Below are positions 11,319 to 22,530 of a stretch of 64,000 nt of DNA, piece after piece. This stretch comes from Pascua guehoae (Eukaryota; Basidiomycota; Tremellomycetes; Trichosporonales; Trichosporonaceae). The stretch's first letter is position 1. Every line of letters starts with the position of its first letter. Position numbers and translations under genes: made by a program. A model generated the notes under the pieces. It made no database searches. It worked only from the letters and a program-made list of their open reading frames with translations, and was not told where the DNA came from. Where the stretch lies: contig BCJX01000009.1 in NCBI GenBank assembly GCA_001600415.1, forward strand, positions 416,074-480,073, in the 5' to 3' direction.

Positions 11319-14128
11319 ATGTCGGGAGCAGCGACAACACCTCTTTCCGCCGCCACTGTGGCTGCCGTCACCCAGGCAAACGTCCTGGCAGCGGCAGCAC
11401 CAACATCATCCTCGAAGGGCTTTTGGAACTTTATCCCCATGGCAATCTTCAACAACGACGACACGTCTGCTTCCACCCCCACAAAGCAGTTGCAACAGGG
11501 CCGCCTTGCAGCTGTGACTCCCACCGACCTCGTCCTCCCCTCCCCACAAACGACCCCCGCAGGCCTCATTACCACCGGCAAGCTCAACACGGGCTCCATC
11601 TCGGGCTCCATCGCCCGTCCCGCTGCGACCACCGCCGTCGCGCAACATGCGGGTGCAGCCGGGTCCAACTCGACGGACAAGGAGAGGATCAAGGCAGAGC
11701 ACGCTGAACAGTTTGCAAACACCGGTGAGTCTTCTTCCTTTCTTCCCTTTTTTTTTATCCACTGCGCCCGTGCGACCACACGTGCCCATGCTGATCAAAC
11801 AAAGACTATGTTGTTTTCCACATGTTGCTGGCGTGCGCGGCCATTTTGATCGCGGCCATTGTCATTGTCCACCCCCGCTTCCTCACGCGTGTCTTTTCGT
11901 CAATGCATCGCAAACGCGCTGCGCACACCGAGGCTGGCACTCGGCCACCGTACGCGTTTGACCCAAAGACGCAGCAGGAAGGTTCCTCAGGAACAGTGTG
12001 GCGCGCACCTCGCACCGTCGCCGGCGGCGACCTTGGCCAGGGTTGGTTCCTCCGCAAGGGCAACCGCAAGCCCAACCGCATGACCACCGCCGTCAACCTC
12101 GCCTTGGGCATCGAGTCGGATCCATTGGCCACTACCAAGAACAGCCTTGGCTCTGGTCGCCGCCTCGGCCGTGCATCCCTGGCCCCTCCCCCTCACCTCG
12201 CCCCTCTCACCTCGCGCCTCCCCGCACCCATTGTCCGCTTCCTCGACTGGGCACCGTTTGTCCGCATGCCTGGACCCCTCTTTTGCCGTGCCGACATTCG
12301 CACCCTCATCGTCATCTTGACCTATGTTGGCTTCATCTTTGTGGCGTGCATCTGGAAGTCTGATGTCCGCCCCAAGAAGAACGGCACCGGTTACGGCTCC
12401 GACTTTTCCCGCACTGGCATGGTCTCCACCGTCATGGTGCCTGTTGTCATTGCGCTTGGCGTGCGCGGTAACCTCGTCGGCCTCCTCATCGGCAAGAGCT
12501 ACGACCGCCTTCGCATCTTCCACAAGTTTGTGGGCCGTGTCGTCTTTGTCACGGGCGGGCTCCACTCATGCTTCTTCATCCAGAAGTGGGCCGCGGCTGG
12601 CACGTTCTTCAAGTCGGCAAGTTCGCCCGTCGGCATCACCGGCTTTGTTGCATTCGGCGCCCTGGTCCTCATTACCGTCTCGTCGCTGCCATACTTCCGT
12701 CGCGCGGCGTACCGCTTCTTCCAGATCTGCCACTTTATCGGCATCGTCTCCATGCTCGTCGGCCTCGGCTTCCATGTCCCCCAAGCAATGCCATGGTGCG
12801 TCGCGGGCGGTGCCATCTACGCATTCTCTTGGGTGTGGCAGCTTCTCAAGATGCGCCGCTGCCAAGCCGAGCTCGTTGCCCTCGGAGGTTCGACCACGAC
12901 ACTCATCACCATCCCTGGTCTCACGACGGGCTGGCGCGCGGGACAGCACGTCCGTCTCCGCGTGTTCGGCCTCGGCGGGACCAGCGCCTTTGAAGCCCAC
13001 CCCTTGACGATTGCAAGTGCTCCCGACTGTGACGGACTGGTCCTCATGGTCAAGGCTGCGGGTGACTGGTCAACCAAGCTCTACGACCTCGCAGCAAGCG
13101 GCAGTGGCAAGCCCATTGGCGACGCCGAAGTTGGCCAGTGGAAGCGTACGACTACTGTAATGGTCGAAGGCCCCTACGGAGGCCCAGGCCACACTCTTCC
13201 GCTCGCATTCTCGTCGCTCGTCCTCGTTGCCGGCGGCTCGGGTATCACGCACTCGCTCGGCATTGCACAGGACCTTATCAACCGCTCGCCTTCGGGTGTC
13301 GTGGCGGCCCGCACCATTGACATTGTTTGGACCGTGCGCATCCAGCAGACTGCCCGTGCCATTATGCCCATGATCCAGAGCCTCGTCGACCAGGCCCGTG
13401 CGTGGGAAAGGCGCTCGATTGCAGGCCGTCGCAACGGTGCTGATCTCGCACACCCCACGGCTCTCCGCGTTCACGTCTTTGTCACCCGTTGCCCCGACTC
13501 GTCGCCCCTCACGCTCGTCCCCCCCGACCGCCCCTTTGATACTGACAGGGGTGCAAAGGAGGGCAAGCTCATCTCGCCGTTCCCAATGTCGCCAATTGGC
13601 CTTGGAGACGAGGAGGAACTCGACGAGTCGCTCGATGGCCACTCGAACGACAGCCACGGTTCTTCGGACGGCCATGGTTCTTCTGACACGCACACTTCCG
13701 AGTGGTTAACCCCGCACTCTTCTCGCCGCAGCGAGTGGCGCAATACGATTTCTCAGTACCCGTACGGCCCGTCCATGCCCAACCCGGAATCGCCTGCCGA
13801 GCGCACAAAGGCCGACTGGCTCCAGCGCAACCCGTCCCAGTCGCGCGTGTCGCGCGTCGTGCAGCCCAAGACCAACGAAGCCAAGTCGATGAGCTTTGTC
13901 AAGGCGTACCGTGGCCGCCCCGACTTTGCCAACCTCATCGAGGGCATTGCCGACGAGACCATGGCGCGCCACGGCCGCGAGTTTACCGACCCCACTGGCG
14001 TCTTTGTCACGGCGTGTGGGCCCGAGTTCCTCGTCAACGACACGCGCGACGCATGCCGCAAGATGGCCCCGTTCAAGACCAAGGCCTGCGGCGGCATCGA
14101 GTTTGAGTCCGAGTTCTTTGGATTCTGA
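11319..14128 (+). CDS. Ferric/cupric reductase, transmembrane (FRE family)
   Basis: Exons 11319-11724 and 11805-14128 give 909 residues. There is no signal peptide; a Ser/Thr/Ala-rich N-terminus of about 135 residues precedes the first membrane helix (YVVFHMLLACAAILIAAIVI). The ferric-reductase domain has two His pairs, each 14 apart (FHK...LHS and CHF...FHV, roughly residues 374-459), the usual bis-heme ligands. HPLTIASAP at about 534-542 is the FAD site, VAGGSGITHSLG at about 610 the NAD(P)H site, and CGPEFLVND lies near the C-terminus. An acidic Ser/His/Gly-rich insert (about 730-775) separates the NADPH-binding halves. It transfers electrons from cytosolic NADPH across the membrane. It lacks the secreted N-terminal domain of the ferric reductase at the window start, so the two are different subtypes. 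Stop at 14126-14128. Confidence 0.92.
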
Positions 14129-14980
14129 GTGGTCTCGACCGGTGCGGAGGACGGGTTCCGAGGTATCGCCTGGTGCGATGGGAGCGAGCCCACAGTGTCG
14201 CACGCGTGCGCACGTGGCGCAAGCCATGCGGGCAGCTGGTTCTGCCCGCCGCATATGTCTCTGTGTAGACGGCTCTGTGTTACCGCCGTCTTGCACAGCA
14301 ACACATTATTACACCCTGGTGGTGTAAACCCCCTTCCATTTTACCATTGTAGCATACGCATTTCTGCATTGCATTGTGCACAGCAAACGTGAATAGACAG
14401 ACGCCTGGTGTAGAAAGCTGAATGTGCATGGCGGAGACGGTGTGTGCAGTGTGTGAGGTGTGTGCAGTGGTGTGCCAGGTACGGCAAGTGTGCCGGCACT
14501 GGCGGGGCCTGGGGCCTGGAAGTGGGCTGATGCGGTGTGCTCGAATTGTGTACGACTACTGACCCGAAAACGCCACAAGGACCCACGTACGCGCGTACGG
14601 GTACCCGCTCAAGCAGTGTCCATGTGCCGAGTGCCTGGTCGGAGGAACAGACAATCCTCCGTCAACCTCGACCCCGAAGTGTCGTTTCTGGGCCGGCGGC
14701 AATAGGAAGCGCACAGCATGCACCGCCTAGGACTCCGAGGTCGGGCGGTCAGTCGCTCGAGGTCGGACGCACAGCGTTCAGCGCACAGTGTGGGGACAGT
14801 GTATGGGACACAGTGTACCGCACAGTGACAGGTCAGTGTACAGCGCATAGTGCTCCGTGTACGGCAGGGTGGCAACACATGCATGTAAGCTAAAAATCTC
14901 TAGATGTCCATCGATCTCCTCGTCCACTCCAGATTGCGCCCACTGTCGCCCATTGTCCATCATCTTGCCTTGCTCGCCGC
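14129..14980. other. Intergenic region between convergent genes
   Basis: It holds the 3' ends of the ferric reductase and the GT71 gene. It is enriched in CAGTGT/ACAGTG words around 14770-14870. No gene seen. Confidence 0.5.
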
Positions 14981-17683
14981 CTAATCACCGGGCCTGTTAA
15001 TCTCTGCAAACTTTGGCGCAATCTCCTTGAGTGCCCTCGCGACATCGGGGCGGATATTGACCACGTCGTCCATGGCCTCGATGGGCGTGCCCTGCCCGTC
15101 GCCGTTGCCGTTGGGGGTGCCCGGCAGGCCGTCGGGCCCCTTGAGGGTGATTGCAAAGCAGTCGCCGGTGAACTCGTACAGGGTGCGGACGAGGCGGGGG
15201 TCGTTGATGCCGTCTTCGCGCGGACGCTTGATGTGCGACCACAGCTTGGCGGGCTGCATGCCGTACCGGTGCTTTGTGAGGATGTTGTGCAGGAAGGCTG
15301 GGCCGGGGTGGTATTTCGGGTCGGAGCGTTTCGAGCGCGGGGTTAGGCCCCATTGGATCACTGGGGTTAGCTGAGGTCGGGCGGTGGGAGTGGGTGTGGA
15401 GGGAGTAGAGGAGGGGATGGGTGGTGGCGATGGCTTGGGCCACGGTGGTGTGCAAGGAGAGACGCGCGTGCCACGCCGCGAGCTGCCAGACAGCTGCTCG
15501 CAACATGGTGTCCAACGTGCCTACCGGTGCGCTACCGGTGGGTGCACGCCGCACCACGGTGCATACAGTGCACATTTGGCACAGTGGGCCGTCAAACGAG
15601 GTGCAGACCGGTCCACGAGGACCAGTGGACGCAAGCCGCCTACGCAATGCGGTGGACGATTCGTCGTGCCACGAGCTGCCACGACGTGCAAACCCGCCCG
15701 CCCACGGCAAGGATCCCAACAAACTTGCCGACGGCCAAGATCACAACACGGTGGATACTCGGATGTCACCAGTACCACACCGAGCATGCGCTACAGCGCA
15801 CATGCCACTCCACCCCGCCCTCCAGGAACACTCACTTGCATGGCCACAAAAGTCCTGCGAGTCCTGTGCGTTCGACCACTGGTACCCGCCGGCACTGGCA
15901 AACATGCGTGGCGCCTGCTGGTAGTGCAGGCCGAGGGCGTAGAACGAGAAGCGCTGGGGTTAGCATTGCATGGGTGATGGATCATGGGTGATGGACGATG
16001 GACGATCGCACAGATTGCAAGTTGTGCCGAGTGCAAGTTGTGCCGAGTGCAAGTTGTGCCGAGTGCAAGTTGTGCCGAGTGCTAAGGGTGGGCTCCTAGA
16101 TGCCACACTGCACATAGGGCATACGGCACAACAGAGCCTCTGTTCGGCGTTTATGGGCAGTGGACACATCTAGTTTGCGCGGTCGCACGGACTCGCTGTA
16201 CTAGGACGCCACTCGCACGCCACTCGAACGCTACACTCAGATACTGCACTCAGACACCACCTCCAACACTCCGACTTTTCACACTCGGACACAACTTGCC
16301 ACACTCAGACAACACGGCATCCCACACCGACACCACGGTATCCCACACGCCGTCATAAAACCTGTTACGCCACGACTCACATAGGTGTCCTTGTCGCCGT
16401 ACCCAAGGAAGCCGTACATGTTGTCATTGTCCATCATGTGGTAGGACAAGTGGAGGACGGCGAGGTTGAGGCCGTTGTTGGCGCTCTTGTCGTAGACGAC
16501 CTGGCCCGACTCTGCGGGCCAGTGCTCGTCGCTGCAGGTGCGGCCGAGGATGCGCCAGATGGCATTGTCGGCTGGGGAGGGGGTCAGTACGAGCTTCCGA
16601 ATGACAAAAAACGGCGGCTCCTGGACTCAAGGGCCAATCCTAGACTCACGGTGGTCCTTGTTGAGGTCGGGCCAAAAGACGCTGCCCGACTGCTGGAACT
16701 CGACCGACTCGAAGAGGTTGTTGGGGTCATCGAGGGGGATGTTGTCCTGGTATGTGTCAGAGAGTGGAAAGAGGATGGGAGCGGTAGGGGGACGCACGCT
16801 GTCAAAGTAGACAAACTGGGTAAACTTTGTGTCGATGAATGCGCGGTTCTTGATTTCTGAAAGTGTCAGCTGAAGGAACTAGTGGTTGGCTTCCATACGC
16901 ACGCCAGAGCTTGCCGTGGACCTTTTCCGCCGAGGAGAGGACGAGCTCTACGCCATAGTCGTTTGTGAGCTCGTTGCGGAGCTTTTCGTCCTCCATCTCG
17001 CCCTTGTAGTAGTAGACCTCGATGGGGAGCTGGGTCTTTACGACGTTGCGGAGCATGTGGAGGGCGAGTTTGAGGCGGCGGATATCCTTGTCTCCTCCGC
17101 CGGTGGTAATGATACCGCGGCGCATGTTGCTGGGTGTCCCTGCCTCGAGTTTGCTGGTCCAGATGATATCCTTGCCCTCGGTCTCGAGCTGCTGGAGGTA
17201 CTCTACCATCTTTTTACGGTACTGGTGAATGTCGTTGTGCTTTACGTCTTCCCACTGCTTGTCCTTGTTCTCGTGGAAAAAGTACGTGTTGCGCGAAAAC
17301 GTAAACATCGGGCAGTGGTAGCGGTTGGGCAGCTCGGCCTCCCACTGATCGAGCACGGGGCGTGCGAGAAACCACTCGAGACGCGCCGCCAGCGTCAGCG
17401 GAATCTCGGACGCGTCAATGCCCCCCGACGGAGGCTGGACACCGCCCTCGTACGCCGACACGGCCGCGGGAAGCACAAAGCTCGACACATAGTCCTTCAT
17501 CGCCGTACGCCGGTCGGGCCCCGCCAGCAGCGGCAGCCCCACAATCAGCCCCACCGCGAGCAGCAGGATGACCTGCAGTGGCCGCATGCGCAGCCGGAGA
17601 CCCCCAGATACGCCGCGTGATGGCCCGCCCTCGCTCCCGGGCACGGGCGCGTACGCTGCGGCCGCAGCCCCAGCGCCAGACAT
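14981..17683 (-). CDS. Putative alpha-1,2-mannosyltransferase, GT71 (MNN2/MNN1-like), type II Golgi protein
   Basis: Exons on the minus strand: 16903-17683, 16798-16856, 16650-16746, 16381-16571, 15836-15953, 14981-15360; product 541 residues. A short cytoplasmic N-terminus is followed by a signal anchor (about 33-55, PLQVILLLAVGLIVGLPLLAG). The family core has GIITTGGGDKD, then LPIEVYYYKG, then Q/VYFDSDNIPLDDP, whose DSD (279-281) is the likely metal/nucleotide-sugar DxD, and later DNAIW...ESGQVVYDK and GDKDTY. GT71 enzymes add alpha-mannose branches from GDP-mannose in the Golgi. The first three introns are 46-78 nt, but introns 4 (15954-16380) and 5 (15361-15835) are over 400 nt and repeat-bearing. 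It is divergent from the SDR-GT47 gene. Linkage specificity cannot be read from sequence. Confidence 0.85.
16018..16081 (+). repeat. 16-bp tandem repeat, four perfect copies, in a GT71 intron
   Basis: Unit CAAGTTGTGCCGAGTG repeated four times without mismatch, inside intron 4 of the mannosyltransferase gene. Confidence 0.9.
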
Positions 17684-18430
17684 TTTTCCGTGGATTCAAA
17701 CGAGGTCGCGTTCGTTAGGGCTGTTGGTAGACGATGGACAAGGATGGACAGTAGCGATAGAGATGGTGTCGATGGCGACAAGGGAATAGATGTTATGTCT
17801 AGTCGACAACGATGGGATGGGTGAAAAATGGAAAGGAGAGTGATGAGGTTGGATAGAGAGAGACAGATCTCGAGCTTGAAGCTTGTAAGGTTGTGAATGA
17901 ATTAGATGGATTAGAAACGACCCACCCAGCTAGTGTACCCGTTAGTCGCATTTTGGACTCGTGGCGCCGATCCCGTCCCCTGGCAATGCACAGAACCTGG
18001 GCTGGGAAGCCCAGGGGGTTGGCCTGGGTGGAAAACTCCGTCCTCGGCGAGCTAACACTCGGTTAGACACATTAGAACGAGGCCAAGTGCTCGCACACGA
18101 TGTCTCACCACCCAAAAGTCTAATGTAAACTATCCATCCATCAATCAATCATATCTACGACACTCCGTCATCCTTGCACAGATCTCCCTTCCTGGCCGGG
18201 CCAGCATACCACTCGCGGCGCGGCAGGACCTCGATCTCGATCTCGACCTCGACCGCTTGTACATTCTACATTCTCGACGACAACGCAACGGCTTGTCACG
18301 ACCACTTTGCTCGCCGCGTCGCGACCAGCTGGCCCGTTGGGCGCGAGCCGTGTTCACACCGACCACGACTCTCCACACTCGTTTCACTTAGCCAACCACT
18401 CTCCACACTCCTTTTCTCTACTCAATCACC
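17684..18430. promoter_or_regulatory. Shared divergent promoter region of GT71 and SDR-GT47 genes
   Basis: A 747-bp gap separates two start codons pointing away from each other. It holds a GATCTCGATCTCGACCTCGACC tract near 18229-18252 and a CACTCTCCACACTC repeat just upstream of the plus-strand start. No clear TATA box was seen on either side. Confidence 0.6.
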
Positions 18431-21400
18431 ATGATTCCATTCACGGCGCTGTTGCGGCGCCACCGCTTCCTGCTGCTGCTCATGTCGGTCGTGGCGGGCA
18501 TCTTCTTCTTTACGGGGACGATGAGGTCCGAGTCGTCGACGACCACGCCACTGTACGGGCCCGGATACCGCCCAGGGGGCCTGGGGACGGGGTCGCTCGA
18601 CGAGTGGGCGGACGAGGACCTAAAGCACGACGAAATTGTGCCTGCCAAGGGCTCATGGTTGCAGCCATGGAAGGCGAGTCCGCGGTTTGTGCTCATCACG
18701 GGCGGCGCGGGGAGCCTGGGCCAGATGCTGGCCCCAAAGCTCATCGAGGCCGGGTACACGGTGCACGTGCTGGACATTGTGGCACGGCCGGCGACGCTGC
18801 ACGCGAGCGTCGTGTACCACCGCGGCAGCGTCGTGTCGGATTCCAAGCCGCTCGAGACGCTCCAGAGCCAGTACGCGTTTGACGGCATTGTGCACTTTGC
18901 CGCCGCGAGCCTGGACGCATGGTGCGCGCCCAAGCCCGAGGCGTGCAGCGACCTCAATGTCGGCGGGACAACGGCCGTCCTCGCGACCGTCGAGGGGACG
19001 CTGTCGCGTGCGACGTCGCGCGGCAAGTGGGGCTGGTCGTTTGGGAAAAAGGGCGAAAAGGTCCCCTGGGTGCTCCTCGCCTCGAGCATGGATGTGTACG
19101 GCAGCGCGGAAAATGGCGCCGGCACCGTGGTCGAGAGCACGGCGCAGAACCCCACGACCGAGCTGGGCAAGACAAAGGCCGCCGCCGAGCTCGAGCTCCG
19201 CAAGGCGTTTGAGCGCGCCCGCATGGGTGGCATCACCCCCGACGCCGGCGCGGGGCAGCTCGACAGTGTCGTCGTCGGTAATGACATTGCGCCCGGGAGC
19301 CGTGGCGGCGCCAGCGGGCCAAACCTGCACGCGGCCATTGTACGCTTCTCCGAGCTGTACGGCTACCCGCGCGACGTGGCGATCCCGGCGGCATTTGTGC
19401 CGCGTCTGCTGCAGCACGCCGTGTCGTCGCTGCCGATCCAGTACTCGTCCGACGAGCCGGCCAAGGACATGCTGCATGTCAAGGACGCTGTGAGCGGTGT
19501 GGTCAAGATTATCGAGCACATGGACGAGGCGCACCACACGGCGCTCGAGAGCTACAATCTCGTAAAGGGCGGCAAGCGGTGGATGGCCGGCGAGATTATC
19601 GATGTGCTCCGGAGCGAAACCCAGTCCATGTCGCCGGTGCGCGACATTGGCGACTCAAAGTCGAGCCTCCAGGGCGTGGCAGAGTACTCTAACGCGCACG
19701 CGCGCGAGACGCTCGGGTGGACGCCCGAGATTGACCTACCCCTCGGCCTCGCGCTCGCGACGACCGACCTCGCCCAGGCGTCCGAGAAGTACGCGCACGA
19801 CTTTATTCAGCAGCACTGTCCGCACTTGAACAGTGTCGAGTTCGGGCATGACATGTCTCTAGTCCCCGAAGACGAGCGCAACCGCCACCTGTACCGTCTC
19901 GACAACTGCACCGTCAACCTCGGGTTCAACCACGAAGGGTGGCTTAGCCACTTCAAATGCCGCGACGGCAAGCACTGCGGCGCCGACCTGGTAAAGGTCG
20001 ACTCGTACAACTGGGACGCAGCCGTGTGGGTCATCGAGACGGTCGGGACGGCCAAGCGGCCCGACGGCCGCGCGACGATGCGTTTCCGTCGGGAAGAGAC
20101 CCGGGACTACCTGGGCGTGCGCGACGACCAGCTCGACGGGCGGCCCGGTGGGGAAATTACGTTTGAGCTGTTCAAGGACGGCGACGACACGGTCCCGCAC
20201 ACGCGCGAGTTTGACGTCGAGGTCGCGCCCGACTCGTCATCCCTGCGCGTGCTCATTGGCGACGGGGCGCACAAGATGGAGATCCACTCTGGGCCGGGCA
20301 AGGAGCCCAAGCAGGCGTCGTTTGTGCTCGAGTCGCCGTCGTCGTCGCCGTCACACTATGACATGCGCATGACGGTCCTGTGCTGCGAGAGCGAGGGCGA
20401 CTGGCCATTACTGCTCGACGACCACGAGTCGGCGGATATCCGCTTTGGCACCGCGGGCGACATTCCCTTCAACGCGTCGCGCCGCCTGCACCTGTGCTCG
20501 CGCGCCGAGCAGGCACACAAGTACTTTGCCGACATGGCGGTTGCGTCTCGAAAGACGGCCGACGCTGCGTCGGGCGCGCACACCGCCGACAAGCCTGTTG
20601 TTGCCAAGCCGGTACGGACCAGCAAGCAGCCCGACGCGTGGGGGCTGAAAGGGCTGCGGCCATGCTGGAACGACTGCAACTCGCCGACCGTGTGCATGCA
20701 GACGGGCAACTGCCGGTGTGTGCAGGCCGACTCGTGCCCGCGTCGGCGCGAAAACCCGCTCATTGCGCTCGCGCGCGGGATCCGGACGGGCCCCGTCAAC
20801 ACAAACTCGCCGCTGGGGCAGTTCAAGGGCTTTGACCCGATCCTGGCCAACATGGTCGCAAGGGTCGACTGGAAGGACGTGCTCCTTCCCGAGGCGCGCG
20901 CGTACATTAACGCACACCCAGACTTGATCAAGGTGCACGTTGCCGACGGGTACGCCCGGCAGGACGAGATTGAGAGCAAGCCGTGCCACATGCTGCAGAC
21001 GTCGCACTGTTTCAGCGCAGACAGCATCATGTACAAGGCGATGCGCAAGATCTCTGTGCCTGCCACCGAGGCCGACCTGGTCGTGCTGCCCGTGTACCAG
21101 CACTGCTCTGTGGCGGAGGGCAACAAGACGACCAATGCGGATTTCATCCTGCACGACGTCTACCACCATGCGTCCAAGACGATTGACGGGCTAGACACCA
21201 AAGTGCCCGTGTCCATGGTCATGACGCACGACTGGGGCATCTGCCTGTCGTTTGTGTGGGAGCTGTGGTCGTCGCGCGAAGGCGGCAGGCACTATCCGGA
21301 CCCGATTCTGAAAAACTCGATCGTCTTTTCTGTCCAGGGCGACTGGGAGAGCGCATGCTACCGCCCCGCGCAGGACGTGGTGGTGCCCGCCCGCACGTGC

Positions 21401-22003
21401 CGGACGCCCGACCTGGTTCAGGCGTTCCCCGACGTGCGGCGCATCAAGCCCGTCGCCGAGCGCCAGCGCCTCGTGGCCTGGAGCGGCACAATGTGGGGCA
21501 CGGGCAAGTCGGAGCGCCTGCGCATGACCTGCCACCGGGGGGGCGTCGCCGACCAGCCCATCGCCGACCTCCCAGGCAGCACCCTCTCCCAGTCCCTCTT
21601 CTACAGCTGGGAGTACATGGACGTCCTGGGCAGCTCGCGCTTTTGCCCCCAGCCCCGCGGCGTGGCCGGCTGGTCGCCCCGCGTAAACGACGCAATCTAC
21701 GCAGGCTGCATCCCCGTCCTCACGTGCGAATCGACCCACTATCCATTCGCGTCCATGCTCGACTGGGCCCAGTTTAGCGTACGCGTCCACCCCACCGAGC
21801 TCGATCAGATTGAACGCATCCTCGCAGCCATCCCCATCGAGCGCGTAGAGCAGCTCCAGGCAAACCTCGTCGCCGTCCGCGACGCCTTTCTCTACCCCGA
21901 CGACGAGCACCCCGAACTCGAGCTCGAGCGCCGCGGACCCATGTTCTGGGCCCTCCACGAGGCAGGTATGCGCATCAGGACCGTCTATCCCGAGGCCAAA
22001 TAG
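18431..22003 (+). CDS. Fusion protein: SDR (NAD-dependent epimerase/dehydratase-like) + linker domains + exostosin (GT47) glycosyltransferase
   Basis: One uninterrupted frame of 1190 residues. A signal anchor (about 12-29, RFLLLLMSVVAGIFFFTG) predicts a type II Golgi protein. Residues about 86-430 form an extended SDR: VLITGGAGSLG (GxxGxxG, 91-97), FDGIVHFAA, NVGGT, SSMDVYG, a substrate-side AIVRFSELYG and KDMLHVKDAV. The YxxxK position reads LGKTK (Leu245, Lys249), so the catalytic Tyr is absent. About 480-700 is an unassigned beta-rich, Cys-containing region. About 740-770 is a small Cys-rich EGF-like module (CWNDC..PTVCMQTGNCRC). About 810-1170 is exostosin GT47: PVYQHC, THDWG, LVAWSGTMWG, SSRFCPQPRGVAGWSPRVNDAIYAGCIPVL and LDWAQFSVRV. 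The lack of introns is unusual here. GT47 domains transfer sugars such as GlcA, Xyl or Gal; donor and product are unknown. Confidence 0.85.
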   Translation: MIPFTALLRRHRFLLLLMSVVAGIFFFTGTMRSESSTTTPLYGPGYRPGGLGTGSLDEWADEDLKHDEIVPAKGSWLQPWKASPRFVLITGGAGSLGQMLAPKLIEAGYTVHVLDIVARPATLHASVVYHRGSVVSDSKPLETLQSQYAFDGIVHFAAASLDAWCAPKPEACSDLNVGGTTAVLATVEGTLSRATSRGKWGWSFGKKGEKVPWVLLASSMDVYGSAENGAGTVVESTAQNPTTELGKTKAAAELELRKAFERARMGGITPDAGAGQLDSVVVGNDIAPGSRGGASGPNLHAAIVRFSELYGYPRDVAIPAAFVPRLLQHAVSSLPIQYSSDEPAKDMLHVKDAVSGVVKIIEHMDEAHHTALESYNLVKGGKRWMAGEIIDVLRSETQSMSPVRDIGDSKSSLQGVAEYSNAHARETLGWTPEIDLPLGLALATTDLAQASEKYAHDFIQQHCPHLNSVEFGHDMSLVPEDERNRHLYRLDNCTVNLGFNHEGWLSHFKCRDGKHCGADLVKVDSYNWDAAVWVIETVGTAKRPDGRATMRFRREETRDYLGVRDDQLDGRPGGEITFELFKDGDDTVPHTREFDVEVAPDSSSLRVLIGDGAHKMEIHSGPGKEPKQASFVLESPSSSPSHYDMRMTVLCCESEGDWPLLLDDHESADIRFGTAGDIPFNASRRLHLCSRAEQAHKYFADMAVASRKTADAASGAHTADKPVVAKPVRTSKQPDAWGLKGLRPCWNDCNSPTVCMQTGNCRCVQADSCPRRRENPLIALARGIRTGPVNTNSPLGQFKGFDPILANMVARVDWKDVLLPEARAYINAHPDLIKVHVADGYARQDEIESKPCHMLQTSHCFSADSIMYKAMRKISVPATEADLVVLPVYQHCSVAEGNKTTNADFILHDVYHHASKTIDGLDTKVPVSMVMTHDWGICLSFVWELWSSREGGRHYPDPILKNSIVFSVQGDWESACYRPAQDVVVPARTCRTPDLVQAFPDVRRIKPVAERQRLVAWSGTMWGTGKSERLRMTCHRGGVADQPIADLPGSTLSQSLFYSWEYMDVLGSSRFCPQPRGVAGWSPRVNDAIYAGCIPVLTCESTHYPFASMLDWAQFSVRVHPTELDQIERILAAIPIERVEQLQANLVAVRDAFLYPDDEHPELELERRGPMFWALHEAGMRIRTVYPEAK

Positions 22004-22530
22004 GCCGCCGGTGGGCGCGGGTGGGGTGCAGAGCTGCGCGGGGCGTGCAGTGAGACGGGGCCTGGGGCGGGAAGACAGGCGGCGCGCGGGAGATATCACA
22101 ACACATTGACGAAAGCAACCAGACGCTCGTCACGCGGAGTGTGCAGAGGATGAGAGTTGAATGTCGCATCGGGACAATATCGTAGATCATTACCTGTCAT
22201 AGCTTGGGACTTGCATGTATAGATGCCATTGGCGGACGCGGGCACGGTGACTCGGCCTCACTAGTTTGCACACTTGCCTCTGGACGCAACCTTGATGGGC
22301 TCTGGGCGTACCCTAAACTCCTCACACCCCATCGCACGTCGAGCACCACTGCTGCACGCCCAAAGGCTACATGTCCGCACCCGCTTGCGTTCCGGGGCTG
22401 CGCGCACGAGATAGACACAGATGCATGCAATGCGTGCGAAATGCAGAATACGACAAAAAACTCAATAGGTGCTAGCTGCGGTATGTACGTGCCCATCCAA
22501 ACCCAAGTGGAGAAAAACATGCCCTTGCGT
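22004..22530. other. Short region between convergent SDR-GT47 and UBE2O genes
   Basis: Nothing beyond 3' untranslated sequence is supported. Confidence 0.5.

Noticed and set aside
16886..17620. Long plus-strand open frame opposite GT71 exon 1
   Set aside because: It is the mirror of a strongly conserved minus-strand exon; high-GC codon bias creates such shadow frames.
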